Source: Candidatus Mesenet longicola
GTDB taxonomy: Bacteria; Pseudomonadota; Alphaproteobacteria; Rickettsiales; Anaplasmataceae
Reading direction: 5' to 3'
Assembly (NCBI GenBank): GCA_016860565.1
Contig: BNGT01000002.1
Location: 1-52,160 of the forward strand
Length of the DNA stretch: 52,160 bases
The notes under the pieces are model-generated. The model ran no database searches. It was given only the letters and a program-made list of their open reading frames with translations, and was not told the DNA's origin. Of this stretch, positions 20,547-30,467 are shown in pieces. Within the stretch, counting starts at the first letter, position 1. Each line of letters starts with the position of its first letter. The translations under genes and the position numbers were made by a program.

Positions 20547-21386
20547 TTATTGATTATACACATAATTTCCTAAAATATTTCTCGGTATATGAGGTTCACC
20601 ACGAAAATTTTTTATGTTATTAAATTTATTTTTGCACGTAAGAAATTTCTTATCACAGCCAGCCGTGATGAAATATTGGTCTTTTTTCAAAATTTTATGT
20701 GGCACCTGCATAAAAAGTGTGACATTTCCTTTGTGATATTCTCGAATGGTAAAAGTTAAGTCGCTATTTGCTCCATTGGCAAATTTAATTATCCCATATT
20801 TATAATAATCATCATCTTCTATTAAATTTTCATCTTGGAAATGATGATTATTTATCACTGACGTTACTACACCAGATTTAGTGAATGCATTGTTGTCTAA
20901 CTTGCACTTATTATCACAAAATTCCGCTCTACATAAGGTTGAATACAGCTTTCCTATATTTTGCGTAAGTTTAGTTGATAGCCCATGAATTTGAGCTACG
21001 AACCTACCGTTGCTAAGTGTTATTCTTCCTAAAGTACCATAGTGCATGCTTAGGCTTCCTTGGCTTAAATCATTATAATTAACTAAAAATATCTCAATTT
21101 GCGCGAAATCATATTTTCCTGCTAAGATATCTTCTTCTTTTATGCTATTACTACTTAGTACTCCTTCTATTTCTAAGTTATCGATTGCTAGATCAGAGTT
21201 ATTTACAATAGCGCTTGCAGTAAAACCCGTATGTGATTGATAAACTATATTATCTATTGTTAAATCTTTATCATAGTCAGTAAAACCCATAACTTCATTA
21301 TTAGTTAGTGTTAATTTCCAACATGTTGCAATGCTTAGTACTGAGCTAGATAAATGTTCTTTTAGTTCTTTAGTAATGCTTTTCAT
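20547..21386 (-). CDS. DUF2163/BR0599-family phage or GTA-like tail-associated protein
   Basis: LATCWKLTLTNNEVMGFTDYDKDLTIDNIVYQSHTGF...; C..EFCDNKCKLD pattern of this family. Confidence 0.75.
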   Translation of the reverse strand: MKSITKELKEHLSSSVLSIATCWKLTLTNNEVMGFTDYDKDLTIDNIVYQSHTGFTASAIVNNSDLAIDNLEIEGVLSSNSIKEEDILAGKYDFAQIEIFLVNYNDLSQGSLSMHYGTLGRITLSNGRFVAQIHGLSTKLTQNIGKLYSTLCRAEFCDNKCKLDNNAFTKSGVVTSVINNHHFQDENLIEDDDYYKYGIIKFANGANSDLTFTIREYHKGNVTLFMQVPHKILKKDQYFITAGCDKKFLTCKNKFNNIKNFRGEPHIPRNILGNYVYNQ

Positions 21387-21603
21387 ATGATTAGAAGTAA
21401 AATGCTAAATGTAATAGTGAAACAGTCTCTCATGCCATCACTTTTATCTAAACGATTTTCATTCTTGTTGTTTTATACTTTTTATGAATTCAAAAATTCG
21501 TTTCCTTTTTTATGTAATTAGGTGAGTAGGTTAACACCCTCGCCTTGAGCTTTAGTATTTCAGTATTTTTAGTTTATTTATAAACACACAGTACGTTTGA
21601 TTT

Positions 21604-21821
21604 AAATATCATGTAGTATTTTGTACTAAATACAGACATTTACAGGTGAAATAGCTGTAGAGAAATAAATTACGTAGATATTGTAAGTTTACATATTCTA
21701 TGCCATCCAACAATATATCAAAAACAAGAATTTGAACGATTAAGAAAATATTGGATCTATTTCTGTTGGTAATGTAAATTCTTCAGGTGTAGAGAAATAT
21801 ATTGAAATTTCTGAGTTTTAA
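21604..21821 (+). pseudogene. IS200/IS605 TnpA remnant
   Basis: Fragments in shifting frames: KYHVVFCTKYRH, FTGEIAVEK, PSNNISK, EFERLRKYW, SVGNVNSSGVEKYIE follow TnpA order. Confidence 0.75.
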
Positions 21822-21946
21822 AACTTGCTTTAGCTATTGATATTGTTAAATTTTTGTTATTCTTTTGAATCATAAGCCTGATTTTAACACAGTTAATTTT
21901 TGTGCTTATACAGTCTGATATTAATCTGTATATTCTAAAATTCTGA

Positions 21947-22495
21947 TTAACTTATACTATACCCTCTATCTTCCTCTTGCTGTGGTATGACTGGTGCGTG
22001 ATCATAATCCTGCATTGGACTGTACTGCATATGACTAAAATCGTGACCATCTCCTCCTAAAGTATCCATAATATTGTGATTAACATTTGGATAATCATCC
22101 ATAAAACTACGCACATCGTCATCAGAACCGTAGCCAGACTCGCCGTCTGATTCTTGCATTTGACTAGCTTCTGCACCAAATCCATCATCATCACCTTGTT
22201 CTGAAGGTTTGATTAGTACTGGAAAACCAAGAAGAGTGATATTTGGATTTCCTTGACTAAAAATTGATAACCACTGCTCTGGAAATATGGAGTTAAGTAA
22301 TGACTGCATTACATTGTCAATATTTCCTGTTATAGCTGCAGAATAATCATAAAGCCCACTTTTTAAAAACCATGCAAAACTACTATCAAATCCAAAACCA
22401 CTACCTGGACCTTCACTGGATGCTTCTTGATGATGGCGCATTGATTGCAAAGCTGATATGTTCTGCCCCTGCATTGCATGATCAAACTCAGACAT
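21947..22495 (-). CDS. Hypothetical acidic secreted/effector-like protein
   Basis: 182-aa ORF, Gly/Asp-rich, contains ESGYGSDDD. Confidence 0.6.
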   Translation of the reverse strand: MSEFDHAMQGQNISALQSMRHHQEASSEGPGSGFGFDSSFAWFLKSGLYDYSAAITGNIDNVMQSLLNSIFPEQWLSIFSQGNPNITLLGFPVLIKPSEQGDDDGFGAEASQMQESDGESGYGSDDDVRSFMDDYPNVNHNIMDTLGGDGHDFSHMQYSPMQDYDHAPVIPQQEEDRGYSIS

Positions 22496-22546
22496 GTTCT
22501 TATTTATATAACCATGTGTTTAATATAGCATATGAGGCTAAAAAAA

Positions 22547-23914
22547 TCAAATATTTTCCTCTTGCAATTCAGAAGAATAGAGGTTGCGTGGTAGGTTATC
22601 CAACTCTTCTGCTGGTTTTATGCTTTTTTCTTTATAAGATATCCCAAGTTTGTTAAATTCACGAGCAGCAGGGAATACTCGCCCTTCAAGTGAACCTACA
22701 GTTTTATTGTAATTATCAACAGTGCTTTTTAAACTTTTGCGCAAGTGATCAAAATTCTCGCTCATAGTACATAGACGTTCATATAATGTATGACCTAGTT
22801 CACTAATCTTTTTTGCATTCTCGGCAATAACCTCCTGCTTCCAACCATAAGCTACAGCTCTAAGCAGAGCAATAAGCGTAATTGGTGTTGCAATCAGAAC
22901 TTTTTTCTCAACCCCCACCTCTATCAATGATGGTTCATATTCTAAAGCAGCGCTAAAAACTCCTTCCCCTGTTAAAAATAAAACAACAAACTCTGGAGTA
23001 TTTTCAAACTGGTTCCAATATTCTTTTTTACTTAAATCAAATAAGTGCTTCTTTACTGATTGTGCATGATCTTTTAACTTATTTTTTTGTGCTTCAAATT
23101 CATTCTGCTCTATTGCATCGAGATAAAAATCTAGCGGCACTTTAGCATCCACTATTATTTTTCTGCCAGATGGCATATTTATTATAAGATCTGGACGTAG
23201 TAAATTATCATCTTTACCAGCAACTGAATGCTGAGTTAAAAAGTCACAGTGTTCAACCATGCCTGCCATTTCTACTACTCTTTTTAGTTGCATTTCTCCC
23301 CATCTGCCTCTAACATGTGGTTTTTTAAGAGCATTAGCTAAATTTGACGTTTGCTGCATCAAAGCTGATACTTGCTCTTTTAACCCTTCATAGGCTCCAG
23401 CTCTTACTTTTTCTAGCTCTTTGATTTCGCTATCAAATTTTTCTAGCTTTTCCTTTATGGGAATAACTATATCGTTAATTTTTGCTTGCCTTTTATTTAA
23501 ATCACTTTCTGTTTCTTTTAATCTATTATCGATTACTTCCTTTGCTAAGCTTAAAAAAGTGTTATTGTTTACTTGTAGAGCTTCAGATGATAATGCTTTA
23601 AAAGAGTTTGTTAGCCTTTCCTCTGCTTTTTTAAGCAATTCTATTTCCCTTTCTTTTTCACTACGCTCCTTATTTAAAGTTACTTCTAATTCCGTTTTTA
23701 TGATAATGAGCCTAGATATTTCTTCTTCTTTGTTCAGTAATTTTTGTTTTAATTCAAAGAGCTCTTGCTCTATTTTTGTCATTAGCATTATCTCACCTTC
23801 AAGATGAGCATTCTTCACCTTCTCAACACTTAGCATTCTGTCCTTTATCAGATAGATTAGAACTAGTCCAGCTAGGGACAGGATGTTTGTAAGAAACAGT
23901 ATGATTATGAGCAT
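22547..23914 (-). CDS. rmuC: DNA recombination protein RmuC
   Basis: VRGRWGEMQLKRVVEMAGM, RPDLIINMPSGRKIIVDAKVPLD. Confidence 0.95.
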   Translation of the reverse strand: MLIIILFLTNILSLAGLVLIYLIKDRMLSVEKVKNAHLEGEIMLMTKIEQELFELKQKLLNKEEEISRLIIIKTELEVTLNKERSEKEREIELLKKAEERLTNSFKALSSEALQVNNNTFLSLAKEVIDNRLKETESDLNKRQAKINDIVIPIKEKLEKFDSEIKELEKVRAGAYEGLKEQVSALMQQTSNLANALKKPHVRGRWGEMQLKRVVEMAGMVEHCDFLTQHSVAGKDDNLLRPDLIINMPSGRKIIVDAKVPLDFYLDAIEQNEFEAQKNKLKDHAQSVKKHLFDLSKKEYWNQFENTPEFVVLFLTGEGVFSAALEYEPSLIEVGVEKKVLIATPITLIALLRAVAYGWKQEVIAENAKKISELGHTLYERLCTMSENFDHLRKSLKSTVDNYNKTVGSLEGRVFPAAREFNKLGISYKEKSIKPAEELDNLPRNLYSSELQEENI

Positions 23915-24063
23915 AGACTTAACGAGGAAAGATTATATTTAATAACAACTTTCTTGTGTAACTACCAGTAAGTCTTGTTTTTATTTAGTTAATATATTAA
24001 AAATATTGCATAAAATAGTATTGTTTGCTATACTAGAGAATGTAACAATTGGGGGGATAGTGA

Positions 24064-25665
24064 ATGAGAAAAAAGACTTTAAGTGTCAATGCCAGTGCTG
24101 TTCTAATTTCTACAATACTATTAGCTAAGTTAACTGTAGAGTTGGTTAATAAAAAGAAAAAAGTAGAGGAAATTTACCTAGAATTGGCTTGTACAATAGG
24201 TGTATTGCTGCTTTGTCTAGTAGCTATTGTGCTGCTTATAAGAGAAAAGAAAGAATATAATAAGGTAGAGCGTTCTGATTCTAATCTTAGTTTAGATAGT
24301 TCTGATAAAGAAGTAAAAGAAGGAGAAGGAGAAAAGCAGCAGCCGTTAAATTCCAGTTTTTCTTGCCCGGAGAGACTAACTGATGAAACAATTCCAGTAG
24401 AAGAAGTTAGAGATGAAGCGGAAAAAATCAACAGTACAATGATTAAAGAAGATAAAAGTAAAACCGATAACTATTATAATCTTACTAATCAACAATTAAG
24501 TGTAAAAAACTTTGGTCAAGATGAAAGTATTATTGCAATTACTCTTCCTGAAAGTTACTCAATTAAAAAATATAAGAAGATAGATGCTAATAGACAAGAA
24601 ATAATACAAAACACAAAGGATGGCATTATAGATGACGGTGATAGTTATAAACCAGTAAATTTTAGCGTTAATAAAATTGAAATAGTTAATAATAAAGGTA
24701 AGAAAGAAGATTCTTATCAATTTATTTTTAAATTTCAAAGCGCGAAAAATGCTAACGTGTCTATTGAGGTGAGTTGCGATACGCTAAACGTCTATAGTGG
24801 ATGGAAAAAAAATGAAGAAAAACCAGTTGCTCAATATTTTAAGGATTTAAAGGCCAATGATGATTTTTTAATTTTTTTAGATGTAAAAGAAATATTCTCT
24901 GGATTTCTAGGAAAAGTTCTAACATTTGCTCAAAAGATTTTTCCAGCTAATGATCAAGGGTTATCTTTTGTTGCAGGGAAAGATGCATATAAGCATTTCA
25001 AGTTAAATTTATTACAAGAAAAATCATCCAACTATATTCACGCCAAAGGCTTTGCTGGTATATTAAACAAAAAATTCCCCATAAAAGACATATTAATTAG
25101 TGACCAGCTTATACACAAAGAACAAGAGGTTGAGCAAGAACATCAAAATGATGTTGATCAAGATATACAAGTAGATGGACCTACTAATCAAAATGTTATT
25201 GTTGATGAAGAAATGCCTGATATACCTCAACTTCAAAACAAAGAAGATGAAACTAATCTTTCAAATGCCAATTCAATTCCACCTAGCCCATCAACTAGTA
25301 GTGGTATAGTTAGTGATAGCATTTCTAACTTAAGCATCAGTGATACCATAACTGCAGAACCAGAGGAGAAAGATGTTCAAGAGCAACAGACTAGAAGATC
25401 AAGTAGTGTATCAAGCAGTAAAAGTTTCTTAGGATCAAAAGAATCAATAGATAGTGCTGGTAAGCCAAAGAAGAAATTTCAATTAAAATCAACTTGGAAA
25501 AATCTTAAGAAGAATGTAAGTGGAATAGCTGATAAAGTAGAAAATAAGCTAAAGAAAAACAAGGATACAAAAAAAAGTAAAGAAACATCACCTTCACCAT
25601 CTGTTGATACTTCTAATGCAACAAATGTGGATGGTATAGATAACCAAGGTTTTGCTAGAGACTAG
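24064..25665 (+). CDS. Hypothetical protein with N-terminal two-TM region and low-complexity C-terminus
   Basis: 533-aa ORF; GGGGGG leader before ATG; S/T/K-rich tail. Confidence 0.72.
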   Translation: MRKKTLSVNASAVLISTILLAKLTVELVNKKKKVEEIYLELACTIGVLLLCLVAIVLLIREKKEYNKVERSDSNLSLDSSDKEVKEGEGEKQQPLNSSFSCPERLTDETIPVEEVRDEAEKINSTMIKEDKSKTDNYYNLTNQQLSVKNFGQDESIIAITLPESYSIKKYKKIDANRQEIIQNTKDGIIDDGDSYKPVNFSVNKIEIVNNKGKKEDSYQFIFKFQSAKNANVSIEVSCDTLNVYSGWKKNEEKPVAQYFKDLKANDDFLIFLDVKEIFSGFLGKVLTFAQKIFPANDQGLSFVAGKDAYKHFKLNLLQEKSSNYIHAKGFAGILNKKFPIKDILISDQLIHKEQEVEQEHQNDVDQDIQVDGPTNQNVIVDEEMPDIPQLQNKEDETNLSNANSIPPSPSTSSGIVSDSISNLSISDTITAEPEEKDVQEQQTRRSSSVSSSKSFLGSKESIDSAGKPKKKFQLKSTWKNLKKNVSGIADKVENKLKKNKDTKKSKETSPSPSVDTSNATNVDGIDNQGFARD

Positions 25666-25756
25666 TGCTTGTATTGAAAGAATATTTTAAAATTTTAGTA
25701 TCTTTACTTTGATGCAGTTTAATTATACAATATTAGTTAATATTACTTAAAAATGA

Positions 25757-26383
25757 ATGACGAGAATATCTGTATACAATGATGATTTACCAGGTGATGT
25801 TCTTTTTAAAGAATCTGTAGCTATTGACACAGAAGCAATGGGACTGATCAATCATCGGGATAGGTTATGTGTTGTGCAACTTTGTGATAAAAAAGGTAAT
25901 GTACATTTGGTAAAATTTAAAGATGACTATAGCTCTCCTAATTTAAAGAGGTTACTGGAAGATCAAAATATAGTAAAAATATTTCACTTTGCACGTTTTG
26001 ATATAGCAATACTTAGGTATTACTTAAAAGTTTGGGCTTTCCCATGTTATTGTACAAAAATCGCTTCGCGTTTAGTGCGCACATATACAGATAATCATGG
26101 GCTTAAAGAGCTATGTAATGAATTGCTTGGCGTTAGACTAAATAAACAACAGCAATCTTCTGATTGGGGAAAAGATGAGTTAACTGAAGATCAGTTAAAT
26201 TATGCTGCTAATGATGTCTTATATCTACACAAGATAAAGGATAGACTGGATTCAATGCTGGAACGTGAAAACAGGAAAAAACTTGCACTTGATTGCTTTG
26301 AGTTTCTCAAAACTCGTATTGAACTAGATCTTCTTGGATGGGAGAATGTTGATATCTTTAGCCATCAAACAAAAACAATATAA
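25757..26383 (+). CDS. rnd: Ribonuclease D-like 3'-5' exonuclease
   Basis: VAIDTEAMGL, IFHFARFDIAIL, QSSDWGKDELTEDQLNYAANDVLYL. Confidence 0.92.
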   Translation: MTRISVYNDDLPGDVLFKESVAIDTEAMGLINHRDRLCVVQLCDKKGNVHLVKFKDDYSSPNLKRLLEDQNIVKIFHFARFDIAILRYYLKVWAFPCYCTKIASRLVRTYTDNHGLKELCNELLGVRLNKQQQSSDWGKDELTEDQLNYAANDVLYLHKIKDRLDSMLERENRKKLALDCFEFLKTRIELDLLGWENVDIFSHQTKTI

Positions 26384-26422
26384 AAAGATTTTAAATTTAC
26401 AGTAATATAGTTAATAAGGTTA

Positions 26423-26450
26423 CTTGAAATTTTAGGATTGAGTATATACC
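26423..26450 (+). promoter_or_regulatory. Possible heat-shock sigma32-type promoter upstream of dnaJ
   Basis: CTTGAAA -35-like element followed about 13 nt later by TATATACC. Confidence 0.35.
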
Positions 26451-26479
26451 TTTAATTATTGTGCACATACAGGTTTAAG

Positions 26480-27631
26480 ATGAGTAAAAAAGACTATTAT
26501 GAGTTACTGGGTATCAGTAAGGGTGCTGCAGAAGATGATATAAAGAAAGCGTATCGTAAGATGGCTATGAAGTATCACCCTGACAGAAATCCAGATGATA
26601 AAGCTGCAGAAGAAAAATTTAAAGAGATAAGTCAAGCGTACGAAGTTTTATCTAATAAAGAAAAAAAAGCAGCTTATGATCAATATGGTCATGATGCATT
26701 TAGTGGTGGAGGAAATGGAGGATTTGGCTTTGATCAAGGGTTTAGTTCAGCAGCTGATTTTACTGACATCTTTAATGATATATTTGGTGGTGGTTTTGGA
26801 CAGGGAAAGCGTGGCGCAAAAGCACGTGCAAGCGGTGTTCGTGGCTCAGATTTGCGTTATGATCTTAAGATAACGTTAGAAGAGGCTTTTAAAGGAATTA
26901 ATGCACCTATACGCTATTCAACAAACGTTAAATGCAAAGGTTGTAACGGTAGCGGCAGTGAAGGAGCAACAAAACCAGTGCAGTGCAATACATGTGGTGG
27001 TGTTGGTAGAGTGAGGTCTCAACAGGGCTTTTTTACAATTGAAAGAACTTGCCATATATGTAATGGTGAAGGCGAATTAATCCAAAATAAATGTAAAAAA
27101 TGTGGTGGTCATGGGCGAACTAGAGAAGAAGTTAACATTTCAGTGACAGTGCCAAAAGGTATAGAAGATGGCTATAGTATTAGAGTAAATGGTAAAGGTG
27201 AAGCTGGCGTTAGAGGAGGAGGCAATGGTGATTTATACGCTTACATCAGTATAGCCCCTCACAAATTCTTTACAAGAAAAGGTGCTGATATATATTGCAA
27301 AGTTCCGGTAAGAATGATTCTTGCCACCCTTGGTGGAGAGATCAAAGTTCCAACAATTAATGGAACACATGCAAAAATAAAAGTACCTGCCGGAACCCAA
27401 ACAGGGGATAAACTTCGTCTTAAAGAAAAGGGTATGCCTCATATGAACTCAACCAACAGAACTGGGGATATGTATATTCAAGTTAATGTAGAAACACCAG
27501 TAAATTTGACAGACAAGCAGAAAGAGCTACTGAAAAAATTTGAAGATGAATGTAACAATAACTCTAGCCCACAATGTGAAAGTTTCTTCAAGAAAGTTAA
27601 AAGTTTCTGGAGTGATATTCGCTCAAATTAA
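26480..27631 (+). CDS. dnaJ: Chaperone DnaJ
   Basis: J-domain [28 protein letters not shown] region, four CxxCxGxG zinc motifs. Confidence 0.98.
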   Translation: MSKKDYYELLGISKGAAEDDIKKAYRKMAMKYHPDRNPDDKAAEEKFKEISQAYEVLSNKEKKAAYDQYGHDAFSGGGNGGFGFDQGFSSAADFTDIFNDIFGGGFGQGKRGAKARASGVRGSDLRYDLKITLEEAFKGINAPIRYSTNVKCKGCNGSGSEGATKPVQCNTCGGVGRVRSQQGFFTIERTCHICNGEGELIQNKCKKCGGHGRTREEVNISVTVPKGIEDGYSIRVNGKGEAGVRGGGNGDLYAYISIAPHKFFTRKGADIYCKVPVRMILATLGGEIKVPTINGTHAKIKVPAGTQTGDKLRLKEKGMPHMNSTNRTGDMYIQVNVETPVNLTDKQKELLKKFEDECNNNSSPQCESFFKKVKSFWSDIRSN

Positions 27632-27802
27632 GAGAAGGTAGGAAATATTCGACAAACTATACACGTTAAGTTAAGAGATTTTAGATTGATAGTGATGATA
27701 AGGCATTTTGGTGCAATCTATCTTTATTGCCACTTATTTTGCTATTCTATTAGATAATTTCTCCTTCCAGCTTCTCTATTCTTAATCTAATGGATATTAA
27801 AA

Positions 27803-29011
27803 CTACCTGTATAAGCTCTTACATGCTTTAGTTATTTGATCGCAGCCGTAAGATAATTGCTCTTCAGAGGCTGCATAAGAAATTCTAATGAAGTTCTGCA
27901 TACCAAAAGCAACTCCTGGCACTACTGCAACTAAGTAATCATCTAAAAGATATTCTGCAAAATTTAAGTCATTTGCTATTAATTTGCCTTTCTTTGTACA
28001 TTTACCTATTAAATCATTACATGAAATAAATAAATAAAATGCACCGTTTGGCACAAATGCTGATAATCCGGGAATTTCCTGGAGCTTACCTATGACCATA
28101 TCTCTACGCTTTCTAAAGACTTCTGCTCTTTCCTTCAAGAAGTCATGATTACCATTAAGTGCAGCTACAGTAGCTGCTTGAGCAATTGAATTTGGATTAG
28201 AAGTACTTTGAGATTGTATAGTAGAAACTGCATCAATTACATCACTCTTCCCTGCAATATAGCCAATACGCCATCCAGTCATAGAATAGGCTTTTGAAGC
28301 GCCATTAATTATAAAAACCCTCTCGTATAATTTTGGCTCTACTTGCGCAATGTTAAAGAATTTTTGATCATCATATATAATATGCTCATATATATCATCT
28401 GTGACTATGTTTACGTGTGGATATTTTAATAAAACTTGCGCAATATCTTTTAAATCATCATACGTATATACAGCGCCCGTTGGGTTATTTGGCGAGTTAA
28501 TCATAAGCCATTTTGTCTTACTGGTAATCTTTTCTTCCAATGGAGCGGGAAGTAGTTTAAAATTATTCTCTTGCTTACATTCAATAATTACTGACTTGCC
28601 TCCAGAAATAGCTACCATATCAACGTAGGAAGCCCAATATGGAGCAGGAATTATAACTTCATCATTATCATTTATTGTTGACATAAACAAATTATAGAGC
28701 GCTTGCTTAGCTCCTACAGTAACACAAATCTGATTTGCTTTGTAAGTAAGGCCATTATCTTTCTCAAACTTATTTATTATTGCCTCTTTTAATTCTTGAG
28801 TGCCACTGACAGATGTATATTTATTTTTTCCATTGTTAATTGCGGCAATAGCTGCTTGTTTTATATGTTCAGGGATATCAAAATCAGGCTCTCCAGCACT
28901 CATTATACAACACTTTAAGCCCTTAGATTTCAATTGATTTGCTTTATCGGTAATGCTAAGAATTGGTGAAGGTTTTATATTTAACATCCTTTCTGCAATG
29001 ATACTTGACAT
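27803..29011 (-). CDS. aatA: Aspartate aminotransferase (class I)
   Basis: NSPNNPTGAVY, NGASKAYSMTGWRIGYIAG. Confidence 0.94.
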   Translation of the reverse strand: MSSIIAERMLNIKPSPILSITDKANQLKSKGLKCCIMSAGEPDFDIPEHIKQAAIAAINNGKNKYTSVSGTQELKEAIINKFEKDNGLTYKANQICVTVGAKQALYNLFMSTINDNDEVIIPAPYWASYVDMVAISGGKSVIIECKQENNFKLLPAPLEEKITSKTKWLMINSPNNPTGAVYTYDDLKDIAQVLLKYPHVNIVTDDIYEHIIYDDQKFFNIAQVEPKLYERVFIINGASKAYSMTGWRIGYIAGKSDVIDAVSTIQSQSTSNPNSIAQAATVAALNGNHDFLKERAEVFRKRRDMVIGKLQEIPGLSAFVPNGAFYLFISCNDLIGKCTKKGKLIANDLNFAEYLLDDYLVAVVPGVAFGMQNFIRISYAASEEQLSYGCDQITKACKSLYR

Positions 29012-29173
29012 AAACTTAAACTTACTCTTATTTAAAATTATAATGTAAGCTTCTGCCTGTAAAGTATTTTGTATAAGCTAAATTTTCATACATGGCTCAT
29101 TGTATAAGATTTAAACCAATATAAAACTGTTAGTTTTATGCAATTCCTTAAAACAACATATAAAATACCATCT

Positions 29174-30278
29174 TCAAGCTTTATTTGTTAAGAAGGCAAT
29201 AATAAATGGATCAATATTACCATCCAAAACTGCATTAATATTACCTATCTCATATCCGGTTCTTAAGTCCTTAACCATCTGATATGGGCTCATTACATAT
29301 GACCTAATCTGACTTCCCCAACCAATAGTGGATTTTTTACCATGCTCCTGTGCTATTTTTTGTTCTCTCTTCTGCAGCTCCAATTGATAAAGACGACCTT
29401 TAAGTAGCTTAAACGCCTCATCCCGATTTCTGTGTTGAGAACGATCATTTTGACACTGCACTACAATTCCTGTAGGGATATGAGTAATTCGTATAGCACT
29501 TTCTGTCTTATTGACATGTTGACCACCAGCACCAGAAGATTTATAAGTATCTACACGCAAATCTTTTTCATCTATTTGCACCTCAATTGTTGCATCTATG
29601 ATCGGTGACACTCCTATGCTTGCAAAACTAGTATGGCGCTTAGCATTTGCATCAAAAGGTGAAATTCTTACTAATCTATGTATACCACTCTCGCTCTTTG
29701 CCCATCCATAGGCTTTTTCACCAATAACCTTTATAGTTACTGACCTTATTCCCACTTCATCACCATCTAGCTTATCTACAATTTCAACTTTAAAGTTATG
29801 ATAATTCTCTGCCCATCTAATATACATGCGCATGAGCATATTAGCCCAATCATTACTTTCTGTCCCTCCAGCACCTGAATGAATCTCAATGTAACAATTA
29901 TTGCTATCTACTGTTTCCGTAAATAAGCATTCTATTTCTTTATCTTTAATCCTTTTTTCTAGCTTTAATAAATTATCTTTAATTTCAAAAAAGAAACTAT
30001 CATCATTTTCATTTAATGCTAATTCCAAAAGATTAACATTATTGGTATACTCACTTTCCAAATTCACGAATGAACCTAAGCTCTCCTGAATTTTAGCTTT
30101 CTTACTCAAAAGCTCATGTGCCCTCTGTACATCTTGCCATAATGAATCATCTGCACATTTAGATTCTAATTCCTTAAGAGAGAGACTTAAACTCTCTACG
30201 TCAAAGACACCTCTTAATCATGGAAATGTTACTACTTAGATTTTTAAAATGCTCAAAAATCTCTAATCTTTCTTTCAT
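29174..30278 (-). CDS. prfB: Peptide chain release factor 2, programmed +1 frameshift
   Basis: SSGAGGQHVNKTESAIRITHIPTGI. Zero-frame leader MKERLEIFEHFKNLSSNISMIKRCL then CTT TGA C at 30206..30200; +1 frame continues DVESLSLSLKELE... into the long ORF. Join 30278..30204 and 30202..29174. Confidence 0.97.
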
Positions 30279-30467
30279 AATATTTAAACTTTAGAATTTA
30301 ACATGTTTAATACTATTAAAAATAACAATAGACAAAACAAAAATTTGATCATAAAAACATGAACTGATACGTTTGATGGTATTCAAACAAAAAAAAAAGT
30401 CAAGCTTCTATAATGTCATTTAAAAAATTGATATACTATAGTTGCTAACCTTAAAATATCAGACATT

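Noticed and set aside
23421-23807. 128-aa + ORF
   Set aside because: Antisense to the coiled-coil region of rmuC; Ser/Phe/Leu-rich artefact.
27632-27800. Possible structured RNA or bidirectional terminator between dnaJ and aatA (AGAGAAGG ... CCAGCTTCTCT)
   Set aside because: Arms are imperfect and about 130 bp apart; no convincing stem by eye.
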